This document shows, piece by piece, positions 45,000-54,094 of a DNA stretch of 64,000 nt. The notes below the pieces were generated by a model that was not told where the DNA came from, made no database searches, and saw nothing but the letters and a program-made list of their open reading frames with translations. Numbering within the stretch: the first letter of the stretch is position 1; each line of letters begins with the position of its first letter. Source of the stretch: Oscillospiraceae bacterium (lineage in GTDB: Bacteria > Bacillota > Clostridia > Oscillospirales > Oscillospiraceae); contig JAFXPO010000011.1 of NCBI GenBank assembly GCA_017527825.1, positions 1 through 64,000 on the forward strand, given 5' to 3'. A program made the position numbers and the translations under genes.

Positions 45000-46215
45000 A
45001 TTCCTGAACGATGTTCAGCACCAATTGCACCAGCTGCTCCATCTCCTCGGCGACGGCGTGCTCGTAGGGACCGTGGTGTCCGTAGCTGCCCGTGGGCAGG
45101 TTCGGGCACGGCAGCCCGCGGAAGGAAAGCTGCGCCCCGTCCGTGCCGCCGCGGATGGGTACCGCCTTCATCTCCACGCCCATGGCGCGGCTGGCTGCCA
45201 TCGCCTTCTCCACCACCTCAAAGTGGGGCTTGACCGCCTCCACCATGTTGCGGTACTGATCGCGCAGCGCCAGCGTCACCGTACCCTCGCCATAGCGGGC
45301 GTTGAGCAGCTTGGCGTTGTGCGCCATCATCCGCTTGCGCGCTTCGAACGCGCCGGCGTCGTGGTCGCGGACGATGTATTGCAGCGTCGCCTTCTCCACG
45401 TTGCCCGACATGTCTGTGAGATGGAAAAAGCCCTCGTAGCCCTCAGTGTCGCGGGGCGTGTCGCCGGCAGGCAGCATGGCGTTGAACTGCATCGCCACCA
45501 GCGAGGCGTTGACCATCGTGTCCTTGGACGAGCCTGGGTGGACGTTGAAGCCCCGGAACGTCACAGTCGCCGCGGCGGCGTTGAAGTTTTCGTACTCGAT
45601 CTCGCCGGGGGCTGCGCCGTCCAGCGTGTACGCCAGCGCCGCGCCGAAGCGGTCGAGGTCCATCAGCGCCGCGCCGTGCCCCACCTCCTCGTCCGGGCAG
45701 AAGCCGATCGCCACCGGTCCGTGGGGAACGTTCCCGCGCAGCAGGCGCTCCACGGCGGTCATGATCTCCGCCACGCCCGCCTTGTCGTCCGCGCCGAGGA
45801 CGGTGGTGCCGTCGGTGACCACCAGCGTCTTGCCGCAAAGCTCCCGCAGGTGCGGGAAGCGTTCGGGGCTCAGCACCCGCCCGCTCTCGCCGAGGGGGAT
45901 GTCCCCGCCGTCGTAGTTCTGGATGACGCGGGGCTGAACATTCTCGCCGGAAAAGTCGGGGATGGTGTCCAGATGGGCGAGGAAGCCGACGCAGGGCTTG
46001 TCCTCCAGACCCGCCGTGGCGGGCAGCTTGCCGTAGACGTAGCAGTGCTCGTCCACAAATACGTCGGACACGCCCAGCTCCTTCATCTCCCGTTCCAGCA
46101 TCCGCGCCAGATCAAACTGACGCTGCGTGGAGGGGGTCGTGTCGCCGTCGTCGACGCTGGCGGTGTGCACCCGCGCATAGTCGATCAGACGCTCGTAAGC
46201 TTGTTTCTCTGCCAT
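44989..46215 (-). CDS. pepT: Peptidase T (tripeptide aminopeptidase)
   Basis: The 408-residue M20 metallopeptidase removes N-terminal residues from tripeptides. Zinc and catalytic residues are visible: HLDTIPD (about residue 82), the bridging Asp in GADDKAGVAEI (about 142), DEEVGHG (about 175) and IRGGTDGAQLSFRGLPCPNL (His/Glu pocket, about 355-375). GGAG precedes the ATG. Monocistronic with a strong promoter. Confidence 0.96.
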   Translation of the reverse strand: MAEKQAYERLIDYARVHTASVDDGDTTPSTQRQFDLARMLEREMKELGVSDVFVDEHCYVYGKLPATAGLEDKPCVGFLAHLDTIPDFSGENVQPRVIQNYDGGDIPLGESGRVLSPERFPHLRELCGKTLVVTDGTTVLGADDKAGVAEIMTAVERLLRGNVPHGPVAIGFCPDEEVGHGAALMDLDRFGAALAYTLDGAAPGEIEYENFNAAAATVTFRGFNVHPGSSKDTMVNASLVAMQFNAMLPAGDTPRDTEGYEGFFHLTDMSGNVEKATLQYIVRDHDAGAFEARKRMMAHNAKLLNARYGEGTVTLALRDQYRNMVEAVKPHFEVVEKAMAASRAMGVEMKAVPIRGGTDGAQLSFRGLPCPNLPTGSYGHHGPYEHAVAEEMEQLVQLVLNIVQEFTK

Positions 46216-46248
46216 GTTTTACGCTCCTTTTCACACGATATTGGGGTA

Positions 46249-46277
46249 ATTATACCCCGCGACGGGACGAATGACAA
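46249..46277 (-). promoter_or_regulatory. pepT promoter
   Basis: On the minus strand TTGTCA (46272-46277), 17 bases, TATAAT (46249-46254). The -10 box lies in an imperfect palindrome GGGGTAATTATACCCC. Confidence 0.8.
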
Positions 46278-46349
46278 GATGTGGTGGCACGCCATGGCGA
46301 GTTCTACAAAAATCAGAAAAAAATTTTATGAAAAACGGAAAAATTTCTC

Positions 46350-46378
46350 TTGACAGTCCGCGATTTCTTTAGTATCAT
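46350..46378 (+). promoter_or_regulatory. Main promoter of the S10-spc-alpha cluster
   Basis: A perfect TTGACA (46350-46355), 17 bases and TATCAT (46373-46378). It is the only strong promoter seen before the run of 32 same-strand genes. Confidence 0.9.
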
Positions 46379-46384
46379 AGGCAA

Positions 46385-46669
46385 GTCCGCGTGATGGGCA
46401 CGCCATGCCCAGAAACGCGCGGCAATGCGATGAACCGGGAGATTGCTCGGAAACGAGGTAACTTTCGGGGAGTATGTCCGAAAATCGGGCGGCTGAGTGT
46501 AAACATCCGTTACGCAGCGTAGATCGCCGCGCCATGGACCGGCCGTACTGTGTACGCCGGTTTTTCTATGAGCAGGAATGATACGCACGGTTGCGCGTAT
46601 AAAGATGCAGCTCACCGTACGGGCTTTCGACAACCAGAAAACCGTACATTTTATTGGAGGAACAGACAA
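46385..46669 (+). other. Long untranslated leader of rpsJ
   Basis: About 285 bases separate the probable transcription start from rpsJ. No credible open reading frame was found. The region contains several short inverted repeats (for example GGCACGCCATGCCC near 46399) and an attenuator-like hairpin. It is the only non-coding stretch above 300 bases in the window, counting the gap from 46216. Confidence 0.7.
46539..46565 (+). terminator. rpsJ: Attenuator-like terminator in the rpsJ leader
   Basis: CCGGCCGTAC (46539-46548) pairs with GTACGCCGG (46552-46560) around a TGT loop with one bulged C, and TTTTT follows directly. It has the form of an intrinsic terminator about 105 bases before rpsJ, which suggests regulated read-through, perhaps by L4 as in E. 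coli (inference). Confidence 0.65.
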
Positions 46670-46978
46670 ATGGCAAAAGAAATGATCCGCATTCGTCTCA
46701 AGGCGTATGACCATCAGGTCATCGACCAGAGCGCAGAGAAGATCGTCGAGGCGGCTAAGCGCACCGGCGCCACCGTGTCCGGCCCCATCCCTCTGCCCAC
46801 CAAGCGTGAGATTGTCACGATCCTGCGCGCGGTTCACAAGTATAAGGACAGCCGCGAGCAGTTCGAGCGCCGCACGCACAAGCGCCTGATCGACATTACC
46901 AACTCCACCCCCAAGACGGTCGAAGCCCTGATGGGTCTCGAAATGCCCGCCGGTGTGGAAATCGAGATCAAGCTGTAA
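46670..46978 (+). CDS. rpsJ: 30S ribosomal protein S10
   Basis: The 102-residue S10 (NusE) is a 30S head protein and also a NusB partner in antitermination. [21 protein letters not shown] and the [16 protein letters not shown] loop are canonical. TTGGAGG lies before the ATG at 46670; the frame continues upstream into the leader but without a ribosome-binding site. Confidence 0.98.
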   Translation: MAKEMIRIRLKAYDHQVIDQSAEKIVEAAKRTGATVSGPIPLPTKREIVTILRAVHKYKDSREQFERRTHKRLIDITNSTPKTVEALMGLEMPAGVEIEIKL

Positions 46979-46992
46979 CGCACCTTTTTTCG

Positions 46993-47071
46993 TTGCTCTA
47001 CCTATCGCCTGTTGACTTGCGTGAGGCAGGCGGAGGTCAAGTCGGCAGAGCAATGGACGCCGTTACCGTCC
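46993..47071 (+). ncRNA. Possible pseudoknot element between rpsJ and rplC
   Basis: The 129-base gap holds nested and crossing repeats: TTGCTCT (46993-46999) with AGAGCAA (47047-47053) as an outer stem; CGCCTG (47006-47011) with CAGGCG (47027-47032); and GACTTG (47014-47019), inside the loop of that stem, with CAAGTC (47038-47043) beyond it. The last two cross as in an H-type pseudoknot. A small hairpin GGACG/CGTCC follows (47055-47071). This looks like a cis-acting mRNA structure. Confidence 0.5.
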
Positions 47072-47107
47072 AACTAAGCCGACCAATAACCTTATGGAGG
47101 ATCATAC

Positions 47108-47827
47108 ATGAAAGCGATCATCGGCAAAAAAGTCGGCATGTCTCAGATCTTCGACGAAGCCGGCCGCGTGATCCCGGTCACCGTTATCGAAGCCGGTCCG
47201 TGCGTCGTCACCCAGAAGAAGACTGCCGAAAAGGACGGCTATGAAGCCGTTCAGCTCGGTTACGAGGATGTACCCGAGCGCAAGCTCACCAAGGGTGAGA
47301 TGGGCCACCTGAAAAAAGCAGGCGTCGGCCCCAAGAAGTACCTGCGCGAGTTCAACCTCGACAACGCCGCGGAGCTGGAGCTCGGCAGCATCGTCAAGGC
47401 TGACACCTTTAAGACTGGCGACTTCGTTGATATCACCGGCACCAGCAAGGGTCACGGCTACTCCGGCGTCATCAAGCGCTGGGGCGCCCATCGCGGTCCT
47501 GAGACCCACGGCGGCGGCCCGGTTGCCCGTCACGCCGGTTCCATGGGCTCCACCACCGACCCCAGCCGCATCTTCAAGGGCAAGATCGGCGCCGGTCAGT
47601 TTGGCGTGGAGACCGTTACCATCCAGAACCTTGAGGTCGTCAAGGTCGATCCTGAGCTGAACATGCTCGTTGTCCGCGGCGCTGTTCCCGGTCCGAAGAA
47701 CGGTCTCGTCACCATCAAGACCACCGTCAAGGTCCACAAGGTCAAGCAGGCGGGCGCCGGCATCAGCAGCAACCCGCAGAAGGCGTCTGGACGCAACCCG
47801 CAGAAGGCTTCCGCCAGAACGAAATAA
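47108..47827 (+). CDS. rplC: 50S ribosomal protein L3
   Basis: The 239-residue L3 nucleates 50S assembly near the peptidyl-transferase centre. KKVGMSQIFDEAGRVIPVTVIEAGPC at the start and KGHGYSGVIKRW / RHAGSMGSTTDPSRIFKGKIGAGQFG in the centre are diagnostic. It is somewhat longer than typical (about 210) owing to a basic C-terminal tail with two RNPQKAS-like repeats. TATGGAGG precedes the ATG. Confidence 0.98.
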   Translation: MKAIIGKKVGMSQIFDEAGRVIPVTVIEAGPCVVTQKKTAEKDGYEAVQLGYEDVPERKLTKGEMGHLKKAGVGPKKYLREFNLDNAAELELGSIVKADTFKTGDFVDITGTSKGHGYSGVIKRWGAHRGPETHGGGPVARHAGSMGSTTDPSRIFKGKIGAGQFGVETVTIQNLEVVKVDPELNMLVVRGAVPGPKNGLVTIKTTVKVHKVKQAGAGISSNPQKASGRNPQKASARTK

Positions 47828-47846
47828 GGAAAGGAGTGCCTGAGAA

Positions 47847-48470
47847 ATGTCTACGATTAATGTTGTCAGCATGACCGGCCGCAAGACCGGCGAAGTTGAA
47901 CTCAACGATGCGATCTTCGGCATCGAGCCGAACATGAGCGTCGTGCACGAAGTCGTCAAGAACCACCTGGCGAATTGCCGTCAGGGCACCCAGAGCGCTC
48001 TGACCCGCGCGGAGGTTTCCGGCGGCGGCAGAAAGCCCTGGCGTCAGAAGGGCACCGGTCGCGCCCGTCAGGGCAGCACCCGCGCTCCCCAGTGGACGCA
48101 CGGCGGCATCGTGTTTGCCCCCAAGCCCCGCTCCTACAGCTATGTGCTGAACAAGAAGGTCAAGCGCCTCGCGCTCAAGTCCGTCCTCTCCGCGAAGGTC
48201 GCGGACGGCGAGTTGATCGTGGTCGACAAGATCGAGATGAACGAGATCAAGACCAAGACCTTCCGCCAGTTCCTCGAGGCTGTCAATGCTGACGGCAAGG
48301 CTATCGTCGTGACGCCCGAGGTCAACGCCAACGTCGTCAAGAGCGCCCGCAACCTGCCCGGCGTCATCACGGCGCCCGCGAAGCTCATCAACGTCTACGA
48401 TCTGGTCAACGCCAAGTACCTCGTCGTCGACAAGGATGCGCTCGCAGTCATCGAGGAGGTATTTGCGTAA
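47847..48470 (+). CDS. rplD: 50S ribosomal protein L4
   Basis: The 207-residue L4 lines the exit tunnel and represses the S10 operon in E. coli. The tunnel loop SGGGRKPWRQKGTGRARQGSTRAPQW is clear. AAAGGAG precedes the ATG. Its stop codon overlaps the rplW start by one base. Confidence 0.98.
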   Translation: MSTINVVSMTGRKTGEVELNDAIFGIEPNMSVVHEVVKNHLANCRQGTQSALTRAEVSGGGRKPWRQKGTGRARQGSTRAPQWTHGGIVFAPKPRSYSYVLNKKVKRLALKSVLSAKVADGELIVVDKIEMNEIKTKTFRQFLEAVNADGKAIVVTPEVNANVVKSARNLPGVITAPAKLINVYDLVNAKYLVVDKDALAVIEEVFA

Positions 48471-48766
48471 TGTCTAACGTTTATGACATCATCATCCGCC
48501 CGATCATCACCGAGCGTTCCATGGCGGACGTCGCGAGCAAGAAGTACGTCTTCGAGGTCGCGAAGGATGCCGGCAAGGTTGAGATCAAGAACGCTGTTGA
48601 GACCGCGTTCGGCGTCAAGGTCAAGGACGTCAACACGCTCAACGTCCGCGGCAAGGCCAAGCGCATGGGCGCCGGCCGCCCCGGCACGACCCGCAGCTGG
48701 AAGAAGGCTTATGTCCAGCTCACGGACGACTCGAAGACCATCGAGCTCTTCGAGGGCATGGTGTAA
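48470..48766 (+). CDS. rplW: 50S ribosomal protein L23
   Basis: This 98-residue protein sits at the tunnel exit, where it docks trigger factor and SRP. DIIIRPIITERSM at the N-terminus and the basic RGKAKRMGAGRPGTTRSWKKAYV region are typical. Start overlaps rplD (TAATG), with GAGG upstream. Confidence 0.98.
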   Translation: MSNVYDIIIRPIITERSMADVASKKYVFEVAKDAGKVEIKNAVETAFGVKVKDVNTLNVRGKAKRMGAGRPGTTRSWKKAYVQLTDDSKTIELFEGMV

Positions 48767-48780
48767 GGAGGAACTGAGAA

Positions 48781-49617
48781 ATGGCTATCAAGAGTTATAA
48801 GCCCACAACCCCCTCTCGCCGTCACATGACCGTGTCCGCCTTCGAGGGTGTTGATAAGAAGGCTAAGCCTGAGCGCTCCCTGGTTGAGCCGCTCAAGAAG
48901 AACGCCGGCCGCAACAGCTACGGTCGCATCACCGTCCGCCATCACGGCGGCGGCAACAAGCAGAAGTACCGCATCATTGACTTCAAGCGCGACAAGGACG
49001 ATATGTTCGCCACCGTGCTGCGTCTGGAGTATGACCCGAACCGCAGCGCGTTCATCGCGCTCGTCGAGTACGAGGACGGCGAGAAGCGCTACATCCTCGC
49101 CCCCGTCGGTCTGAAGGCGGGCGACAAGGTCGTCAGCGGTCCGAACGCGGACATCAAGCCGGGCAACTGCCTGCCCATCGCCAACATCCCCGTCGGTACC
49201 GTCATCCACAACGTCGAGATGAACCCCGGCAAGGGCGCTCAGCTTGTGCGTGCCGCCGGCGTCAGCGCTCAGCTGATGGCGAAGGAGAACGGCGACGCCC
49301 AGATCCGTATGCCCTCCGGCGAGGTTCGCATCGTGCGCACCAACTGCCGCGCCTGCATCGGTCAGGTCGGCAACATCGACCACGAGAACGTGCAGATCGG
49401 TAAGGCCGGTCGCAAGCGCCACATGGGTTGGCGTCCCACCGTCCGCGGCAGCGTTATGAACCCGGTGGATCACCCCCACGGCGGCGGCGAGGGCAAGAGC
49501 CCTGTCGGTCGTCCCGGTCCTGTCACTCCCTGGGGCAAGCCGGCGATGGGTTACAAGACCCGCAGCAAGAAGAACCCGACGAACAAGTTCATTGTCAAGC
49601 GTCGTAACGAGAAGTAA
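48781..49617 (+). CDS. rplB: 50S ribosomal protein L2
   Basis: The 278-residue L2 is required for subunit joining and peptidyl transfer. [23 protein letters not shown] and the near-C-terminal [22 protein letters not shown], with the catalytically discussed His, are conserved. AAGGAGG before ATG. Confidence 0.99.
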   Translation: MAIKSYKPTTPSRRHMTVSAFEGVDKKAKPERSLVEPLKKNAGRNSYGRITVRHHGGGNKQKYRIIDFKRDKDDMFATVLRLEYDPNRSAFIALVEYEDGEKRYILAPVGLKAGDKVVSGPNADIKPGNCLPIANIPVGTVIHNVEMNPGKGAQLVRAAGVSAQLMAKENGDAQIRMPSGEVRIVRTNCRACIGQVGNIDHENVQIGKAGRKRHMGWRPTVRGSVMNPVDHPHGGGEGKSPVGRPGPVTPWGKPAMGYKTRSKKNPTNKFIVKRRNEK

Positions 49618-49632
49618 AGGAGGCAATGAAAA

Positions 49633-49896
49633 ATGAGCAGAAGCATTAAGAAAGGCCCGTTTGTTGCCCCGGAGCTCCTCAAGCGGGTTGATGAGATGAA
49701 CAAGACCGGTGAGAAGAAGGTCCTCAAGACCTGGAGCCGCAGCTCCACGATCTTCCCCTCCTTCGTCGGCCACACCATCGCCGTCCACGACGGCCGCAAG
49801 CATGTGCCTGTTTACATTCAGGAAGACATGGTCGGTCACAAGCTCGGCGAGTTCGCGCCCACCCGCACGTTCCGCGGCCACGCGAAGACCAAGTAA
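49633..49896 (+). CDS. rpsS: 30S ribosomal protein S19
   Basis: The 87-residue S19 contacts 16S rRNA in the head. [10 protein letters not shown] at the start, and [29 protein letters not shown], are canonical. AAAGGAGG upstream. Confidence 0.98.
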   Translation: MSRSIKKGPFVAPELLKRVDEMNKTGEKKVLKTWSRSSTIFPSFVGHTIAVHDGRKHVPVYIQEDMVGHKLGEFAPTRTFRGHAKTK

Positions 49897-49912
49897 GGGA
49901 GGTTGCTGAAAT

Positions 49913-50248
49913 ATGGAAGCTAAGGCTTACGCGAAATACATTCGCATCTCCCCGCGCAAGGTGCAGATCGTCTGCGACCTGATCCGTGATCGCGACGTGG
50001 ATACCGCCATGGCGATCCTGCTCAACACGCCGAAGTCGGCGTCCGAGCCCCTCGCCAAGCTCCTCAAGAGCGCTGTCGCCAACGCTGAGAACAACTTCAG
50101 CATGGATCACGACAAGCTGTATGTCTCTGAGGTGTACGCCACCGCCGGTCCTATCCTCAAGAGAATGAGACCGGCCTCCAAGGGCAGAGGCTACCGCATC
50201 AACAAGCGCACTTCTCACGTGACGATCGCTGTCGCGGAGAAAGAATAA
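49913..50248 (+). CDS. rplV: 50S ribosomal protein L22
   Basis: The 111-residue L22 has a beta-hairpin in the exit tunnel (PILKRMRPASKGRGYRINKRTSHV, the macrolide-resistance region). GGGAGG upstream, 16 bases after rpsS. Confidence 0.98.
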   Translation: MEAKAYAKYIRISPRKVQIVCDLIRDRDVDTAMAILLNTPKSASEPLAKLLKSAVANAENNFSMDHDKLYVSEVYATAGPILKRMRPASKGRGYRINKRTSHVTIAVAEKE

Positions 50249-50266
50249 AAGGGAGGAGACAGTTCA

Positions 50267-51142
50267 ATGGGTCAGAAAGTAAATCCCCATGGCATGCGCG
50301 TCGGCGTCATCAAAGACTGGGACTCCCGCTGGTATGCCAGAGATGAAAAGGTCGGCGATCTGATCGTCGAGGACAACAAGATCCGCAAGTACGTCAAGAA
50401 GCGCCTCTACGGCGCCGGCGTGCCCAAGATCGAGATCGAGCGTTCCAACGACGTCGTTACCCTGTTCGTGCACTGCGCCCGTCCGGGCATGGTCATCGGC
50501 AAGGACGGCTCCGAGGTCGAGGCGCTGCGCGCGGATGTCGCGAAGCTCATCGGCAAGAACGTCAAGCTCAACATCGTCGAGGTCCGCAACCCCGACATGA
50601 ACGCCCAGCTCGTCGCTGAAAACATCGCTCAGCAGATCGAGAAGCGTATTTCCCACCGCCGCGCCATGAAGAACTCCATGGGTCGCGCCATGCGCGCCGG
50701 CGCCAAGGGCATCAAGTGCAGCGCGTCGGGCCGTCTCGGCGGTCGCGAGATCGCGGGCGTTGAGCACTATCACGAGGGCACCATCCCCCTGCAGACCATC
50801 CGCGCCGACATCGAGTACGGCTTTGCCGAGGCTGCGACCACCTACGGCCGCATCGGCATCAAGGTTTGGATCTACAAAGGTGAGGTCCTCACCCAGACGC
50901 TGCGCACCACGCCGCGCACCCTGGACACCACCAAGCCTTACGAGGAGCGCCGCGAGCGCCGTCCTCGCCGCGATGGCGACCGTCGTCCCCGCCGCGATGG
51001 CGACAACCGCAACGGCGGCTTCCGTCGTGACGGCAACCGTCCCAACAATGGCGGCCGCAGCAACGGTCCGCGTCCGCAGGGCGACCGTCCGCAGGGCGGC
51101 TTCCGTCCCCGCACCGAGAATAAGGAAGGAGGCGCGCAGTAA
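50267..51142 (+). CDS. rpsC: 30S ribosomal protein S3 with Arg/Gly-rich C-terminal extension
   Basis: S3 binds the mRNA entry side of the 30S head. The KH domain ([13 protein letters not shown], about residue 80) and the C-terminal domain ([31 protein letters not shown]) are normal up to about residue 223. The protein then adds about 65 residues rich in Arg, Gly, Asp and Asn, with repeats such as RRPRRDGD and QGDRPQGG, giving 291 residues against about 220 in B. subtilis. The tail is low-complexity and probably disordered. It overlaps the rplP start by one base. Confidence 0.98.
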   Translation: MGQKVNPHGMRVGVIKDWDSRWYARDEKVGDLIVEDNKIRKYVKKRLYGAGVPKIEIERSNDVVTLFVHCARPGMVIGKDGSEVEALRADVAKLIGKNVKLNIVEVRNPDMNAQLVAENIAQQIEKRISHRRAMKNSMGRAMRAGAKGIKCSASGRLGGREIAGVEHYHEGTIPLQTIRADIEYGFAEAATTYGRIGIKVWIYKGEVLTQTLRTTPRTLDTTKPYEERRERRPRRDGDRRPRRDGDNRNGGFRRDGNRPNNGGRSNGPRPQGDRPQGGFRPRTENKEGGAQ

Positions 51143-51576
51143 TGCTGCTCCCCAAGAGAGTGAAATATCGCCGTCAGCAGCGCGGCCGCCTCACCGGCAA
51201 GGCTATGAGAGGCAACACCGTTACTTACGGTGAATACGGCCTCGTCGCGCTGGATCCCGCGTGGATCACCAGCAACCAGATCGAAGCCGCCCGTATCGCC
51301 ATGACGCGTTACACCAAGCGCGGCGGTCAGGTCTGGATCAAGATTTTCCCCGATAAGCCCGTCACCCAGAAGCCCGCTGAGACCCGTATGGGTTCCGGTA
51401 AAGGCTCCCCGGAGTACTGGGTCGCAGTCGTCAAGCCCGGCCGTGTCATGTTTGAGATCGCCGGCGTCCCTGAGGATGTCGCCCGCGAGGCACTTCGTCT
51501 GGCAAGCCACAAGCTGCCCATTCGCACGAAGATCGTCAAGCGCGAGGACACCGAGTCCGAGAAAGCAGGTGAATGA
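51142..51576 (+). CDS. rplP: 50S ribosomal protein L16
   Basis: The 144-residue L16 lies near the A site and 5S r[24 protein letters not shown] at the start and [24 protein letters not shown] in the middle are diagnostic. Start overlaps rpsC (TAATG), with AAGGAGG inside rpsC. Confidence 0.98.
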   Translation: MLLPKRVKYRRQQRGRLTGKAMRGNTVTYGEYGLVALDPAWITSNQIEAARIAMTRYTKRGGQVWIKIFPDKPVTQKPAETRMGSGKGSPEYWVAVVKPGRVMFEIAGVPEDVAREALRLASHKLPIRTKIVKREDTESEKAGE

Positions 51577-51578
51577 GA

Positions 51579-51770
51579 ATGAAGGCAAGTGAAGTTCGTA
51601 ATTTGAGCGTTGCCGAGCTCAACACCAAGCTCGATTCTCTCAAGAAGGATCTGTTCCTCCTGCGTATGCAGCACGCCACCAACCAGCTCGACAATCCCCA
51701 GAAGCTGGCGGAGACCAAGCGTGACATCGCACGAGTGAAGACCGTTATCCGTGAGAAGGAGGAGAAGTAA
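51579..51770 (+). CDS. rpmC: 50S ribosomal protein L29
   Basis: This 63-residue coiled-coil protein at the tunnel exit starts [19 protein letters not shown]. An ATG two codons earlier (51573), overlapping the rplP stop, is possible, but AGGTG is better spaced for 51579. The [13 protein letters not shown] segment is conserved. Confidence 0.96.
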   Translation: MKASEVRNLSVAELNTKLDSLKKDLFLLRMQHATNQLDNPQKLAETKRDIARVKTVIREKEEK

Positions 51771-51771
51771 C

Positions 51772-52035
51772 ATGGAAGAGAACAGAACATCCTCCCGTAA
51801 GGTGCGCGTGGGCAAGGTCGTCTCCGACAAGATGGACAAGACCGTCGTGGTCGCGATCGCCGACCGCGTTGCGCATCCGCTGTATAAGAAGATCGTCGGT
51901 CGTACCTACAAGCTCAAGGCTCATGATGAGAAGAACGAGTGCGGCATCGGCGATACCGTCAAGGTGATGGAGACCCGCCCCCTGTCCAAGGACAAGCGCT
52001 GGCGCGTGGTCGAGATCGTCGAGAAGGCGAAGTAA
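51772..52035 (+). CDS. rpsQ: 30S ribosomal protein S17
   Basis: The 87-residue OB-fold protein S17 binds 16S helix 11. [21 protein letters not shown] and [19 protein letters not shown] are canonical. The ATG at 51772 follows GGAGG; the longer frame start lies inside rpmC. Confidence 0.97.
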   Translation: MEENRTSSRKVRVGKVVSDKMDKTVVVAIADRVAHPLYKKIVGRTYKLKAHDEKNECGIGDTVKVMETRPLSKDKRWRVVEIVEKAK

Positions 52036-52050
52036 GGAGGTACCGGAACA

Positions 52051-52419
52051 ATGATTCAGCAGGAAACTTTCCTGAAGGTCGCTGACAACACCGGCGCCAA
52101 GGAAATCAAGTGCATCCGCGTTCTGGGTGGCTCCAGCCGCAAGTACGGCAACATCGGCGACGTCATCGTGGCGTCTGTCCGCAAGTCCACCCCAGGCGGT
52201 CAGGTCAAGAAGGGCGAGGTCGTCCGCGCCGTGATCGTGCGCAGCGCCAAGGGCGTCCGTCGTGCCGACGGCACCTATGTCCGCTTCGACGAGAACGCCG
52301 CCGTCCTCATCAAGGAAGACAAGAACCCCCGCGGCACCCGTATCTTTGGGCCCGTCGCCCGTGAGCTGCGCGACAAGGATTACATGAAGATCCTGTCCCT
52401 CGCTCCCGAAGTTGTTTAA
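52051..52419 (+). CDS. rplN: 50S ribosomal protein L14
   Basis: The 122-residue L14 forms an intersubunit bridge. [19 protein letters not shown] and [21 protein letters not shown] are diagnostic. AAGGAGG upstream. Confidence 0.98.
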   Translation: MIQQETFLKVADNTGAKEIKCIRVLGGSSRKYGNIGDVIVASVRKSTPGGQVKKGEVVRAVIVRSAKGVRRADGTYVRFDENAAVLIKEDKNPRGTRIFGPVARELRDKDYMKILSLAPEVV

Positions 52420-52433
52420 GGAGGGTCTGAGGA

Positions 52434-52745
52434 ATGGCTATGAATGTCAAGAAGGGCGACACCGTCGTCGTCCTGTCCGGCAAGGACAAAGGCAAGCAGG
52501 GCAAGGTGCTCGGCACCGTCCCCAGCGAAGATAAGGTCGTCGTCGAGGGCGTCAACATGGTGACCTGCCATGTCAAGCCCCGCCGTCAGGGCGAGACCGG
52601 CGGCATCGTCAGCCGTGAGGCTGCTATGTATGCCAGCAAGGTCCAGGTCGTGTGCCCCAAGTGCAAGAAGGGCACCCGCGTCGCTCACAAGGTTGAAGGC
52701 GGCAAGAAGACCCGCGTGTGCAAGCACTGCGGCGCTGAGCTTTAA
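52434..52745 (+). CDS. rplX: 50S ribosomal protein L24
   Basis: The 103-residue assembly initiator has an N-terminal KOW motif ([21 protein letters not shown]). The C-terminal third carries two Cys pairs, CPKC and CKHC, a zinc-ribbon variant found in some Firmicutes L24. AAGGAGGG upstream. Confidence 0.98.
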   Translation: MAMNVKKGDTVVVLSGKDKGKQGKVLGTVPSEDKVVVEGVNMVTCHVKPRRQGETGGIVSREAAMYASKVQVVCPKCKKGTRVAHKVEGGKKTRVCKHCGAEL

Positions 52746-52765
52746 GAAAGGAGAGTCAAACTGTA

Positions 52766-53305
52766 ATGGCCAGATTGAAAGAACAGTACAAGGCGGACAT
52801 TGCGCCGGCTCTCTTCAAGAAGTTCGGTTATAAGTCCACCATGCAGGTGCCCCGCATTGAGAAGGTTGTCGTCAACGTCGGCTGCGGCGAGGCGCGTGAC
52901 AACGCGAAGGTTCTCGACGCCGTCGTGCGCGACCTGAGCACCATCACCGGCCAGAAGGCCATCATCACCAAGGCGAAGAAGTCCGTCGCGAACTTCAAGA
53001 TTCGTGAGGGCATGCCCATCGGCGCGAAGGTCACCCTCCGCGGCGACAAGATGTGGGAGTTCCTCGATCGTCTCTTCAACGTGGCGCTTCCCCGTGTCCG
53101 CGACTTCCGCGGCATCAGCGCCAACGCCTTCGACGGTCGCGGCAACTATGCCCTCGGCATCAAGGAGCAGTTGATCTTCCCTGAGATCGAGTACGACAAG
53201 GTCGACAAGATCCGCGGTATGGATATCGTCATCTGCACCACTGCCCAGACCGATGAAGAGGCTCGCGAGCTGCTGACCCTGGTCGGCGCCCCGTTCGAGC
53301 GTTAA
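52766..53305 (+). CDS. rplE: 50S ribosomal protein L5
   Basis: The 179-residue L5 anchors 5S rRNA in the central protuberance. [38 protein letters not shown] and [17 protein letters not shown] are conserved. AAAGGAG upstream. Confidence 0.98.
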   Translation: MARLKEQYKADIAPALFKKFGYKSTMQVPRIEKVVVNVGCGEARDNAKVLDAVVRDLSTITGQKAIITKAKKSVANFKIREGMPIGAKVTLRGDKMWEFLDRLFNVALPRVRDFRGISANAFDGRGNYALGIKEQLIFPEIEYDKVDKIRGMDIVICTTAQTDEEARELLTLVGAPFER

Positions 53306-53318
53306 GGAGGAGCGAACC

Positions 53319-53504
53319 ATGGCAAAGACTTCTATGAAGATCAAGCAGGCGCGTCCTGCCAAGTTCTCCAGCCGCCGCTACAACCGCTGCAAGCTGTGCG
53401 GTCGTCCCCACGCGTATCTGCGCGACTACGGCGTGTGCCGTATCTGCTTCCGCGAACTCGCCTACAAGGGCGAGATTCCGGGCGTTAGAAAGGCTTCTTT
53501 CTGA
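53319..53504 (+). CDS. rpsZ: 30S ribosomal protein S14, zinc type (type Z)
   Basis: This 61-residue zinc-binding S14 has the two CxxC pairs CKLC and CRIC, with [10 protein letters not shown] between them. AAGGAGG upstream. A 179-base gap, unusual for this operon, follows before rpsH. Confidence 0.98.
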   Translation: MAKTSMKIKQARPAKFSSRRYNRCKLCGRPHAYLRDYGVCRICFRELAYKGEIPGVRKASF

Positions 53505-53574
53505 GTTTTTTGTCCTCAGGAAAAAGATAATTACCCCAGCAACTATTATGCGCCTTTGATATGGGGCGTGGACT

Positions 53575-53628
53575 GCGAAAGGTCACTGTTAATTGTATAG
53601 CAATATGCCATTAGCAGTGATACCTCGC
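53575..53628 (+). ncRNA. Stem-loop in the rpsZ-rpsH gap
   Basis: GCG...GGTCACTG (53575-53588) pairs with CAGTG-AT-ACC-T-CGC (53615-53628), giving an interrupted stem around a 26-base AT-rich loop that itself can form TTG-TATAG-CAA. It sits about 55 bases before rpsH within one mRNA. An autoregulatory site for a ribosomal protein (S8 would be the candidate by analogy with the E. coli spc operon) is possible but unproven. Confidence 0.45.
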
Positions 53629-53683
53629 GGCCGAAACGGGACCGGAAACCGGCCCGTAACTCTAAACTAGGAGGAAACACCAA

Positions 53684-54079
53684 ATGCATATCACAGACCC
53701 CATTGCGGATATGCTCACTCGCATCCGCAACGCAAACAATGCAAGACATGAGACTGTTGATGTTCCCGCCTCGAACATGAAGAAGAGCATCGCTCAGATT
53801 CTGCTCGACGAGGGCTATATCAAGAGCTTCCAGGTCGAAGACGACGGCGTGCAGGGCATGATCCACATCACGCTCAAGTACAACGGCAAGGACAAGGTCA
53901 TCACCGGTCTTCGCCGCGTTTCCAAGCCGGGCCTTCGCGTCTACGTCGGTGCGGATGAGCTCCCCCGCGTGCTCCGCGGCCTCGGCGTTGCCATCGTCTC
54001 CACGTCCAAGGGCGTCATGACCGATAAAGCCGCTCGCGCGGCGCACGTCGGCGGCGAAGTCCTGGCGTTCGTGTGGTAA
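53684..54079 (+). CDS. rpsH: 30S ribosomal protein S8
   Basis: The 131-residue S8 organises the central domain of 16S r[32 protein letters not shown] and the C-terminal [24 protein letters not shown] are canonical. AGGAGG upstream. Confidence 0.98.
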   Translation: MHITDPIADMLTRIRNANNARHETVDVPASNMKKSIAQILLDEGYIKSFQVEDDGVQGMIHITLKYNGKDKVITGLRRVSKPGLRVYVGADELPRVLRGLGVAIVSTSKGVMTDKAARAAHVGGEVLAFVW

Positions 54080-54094
54080 GGAGGGCAGAGAACA

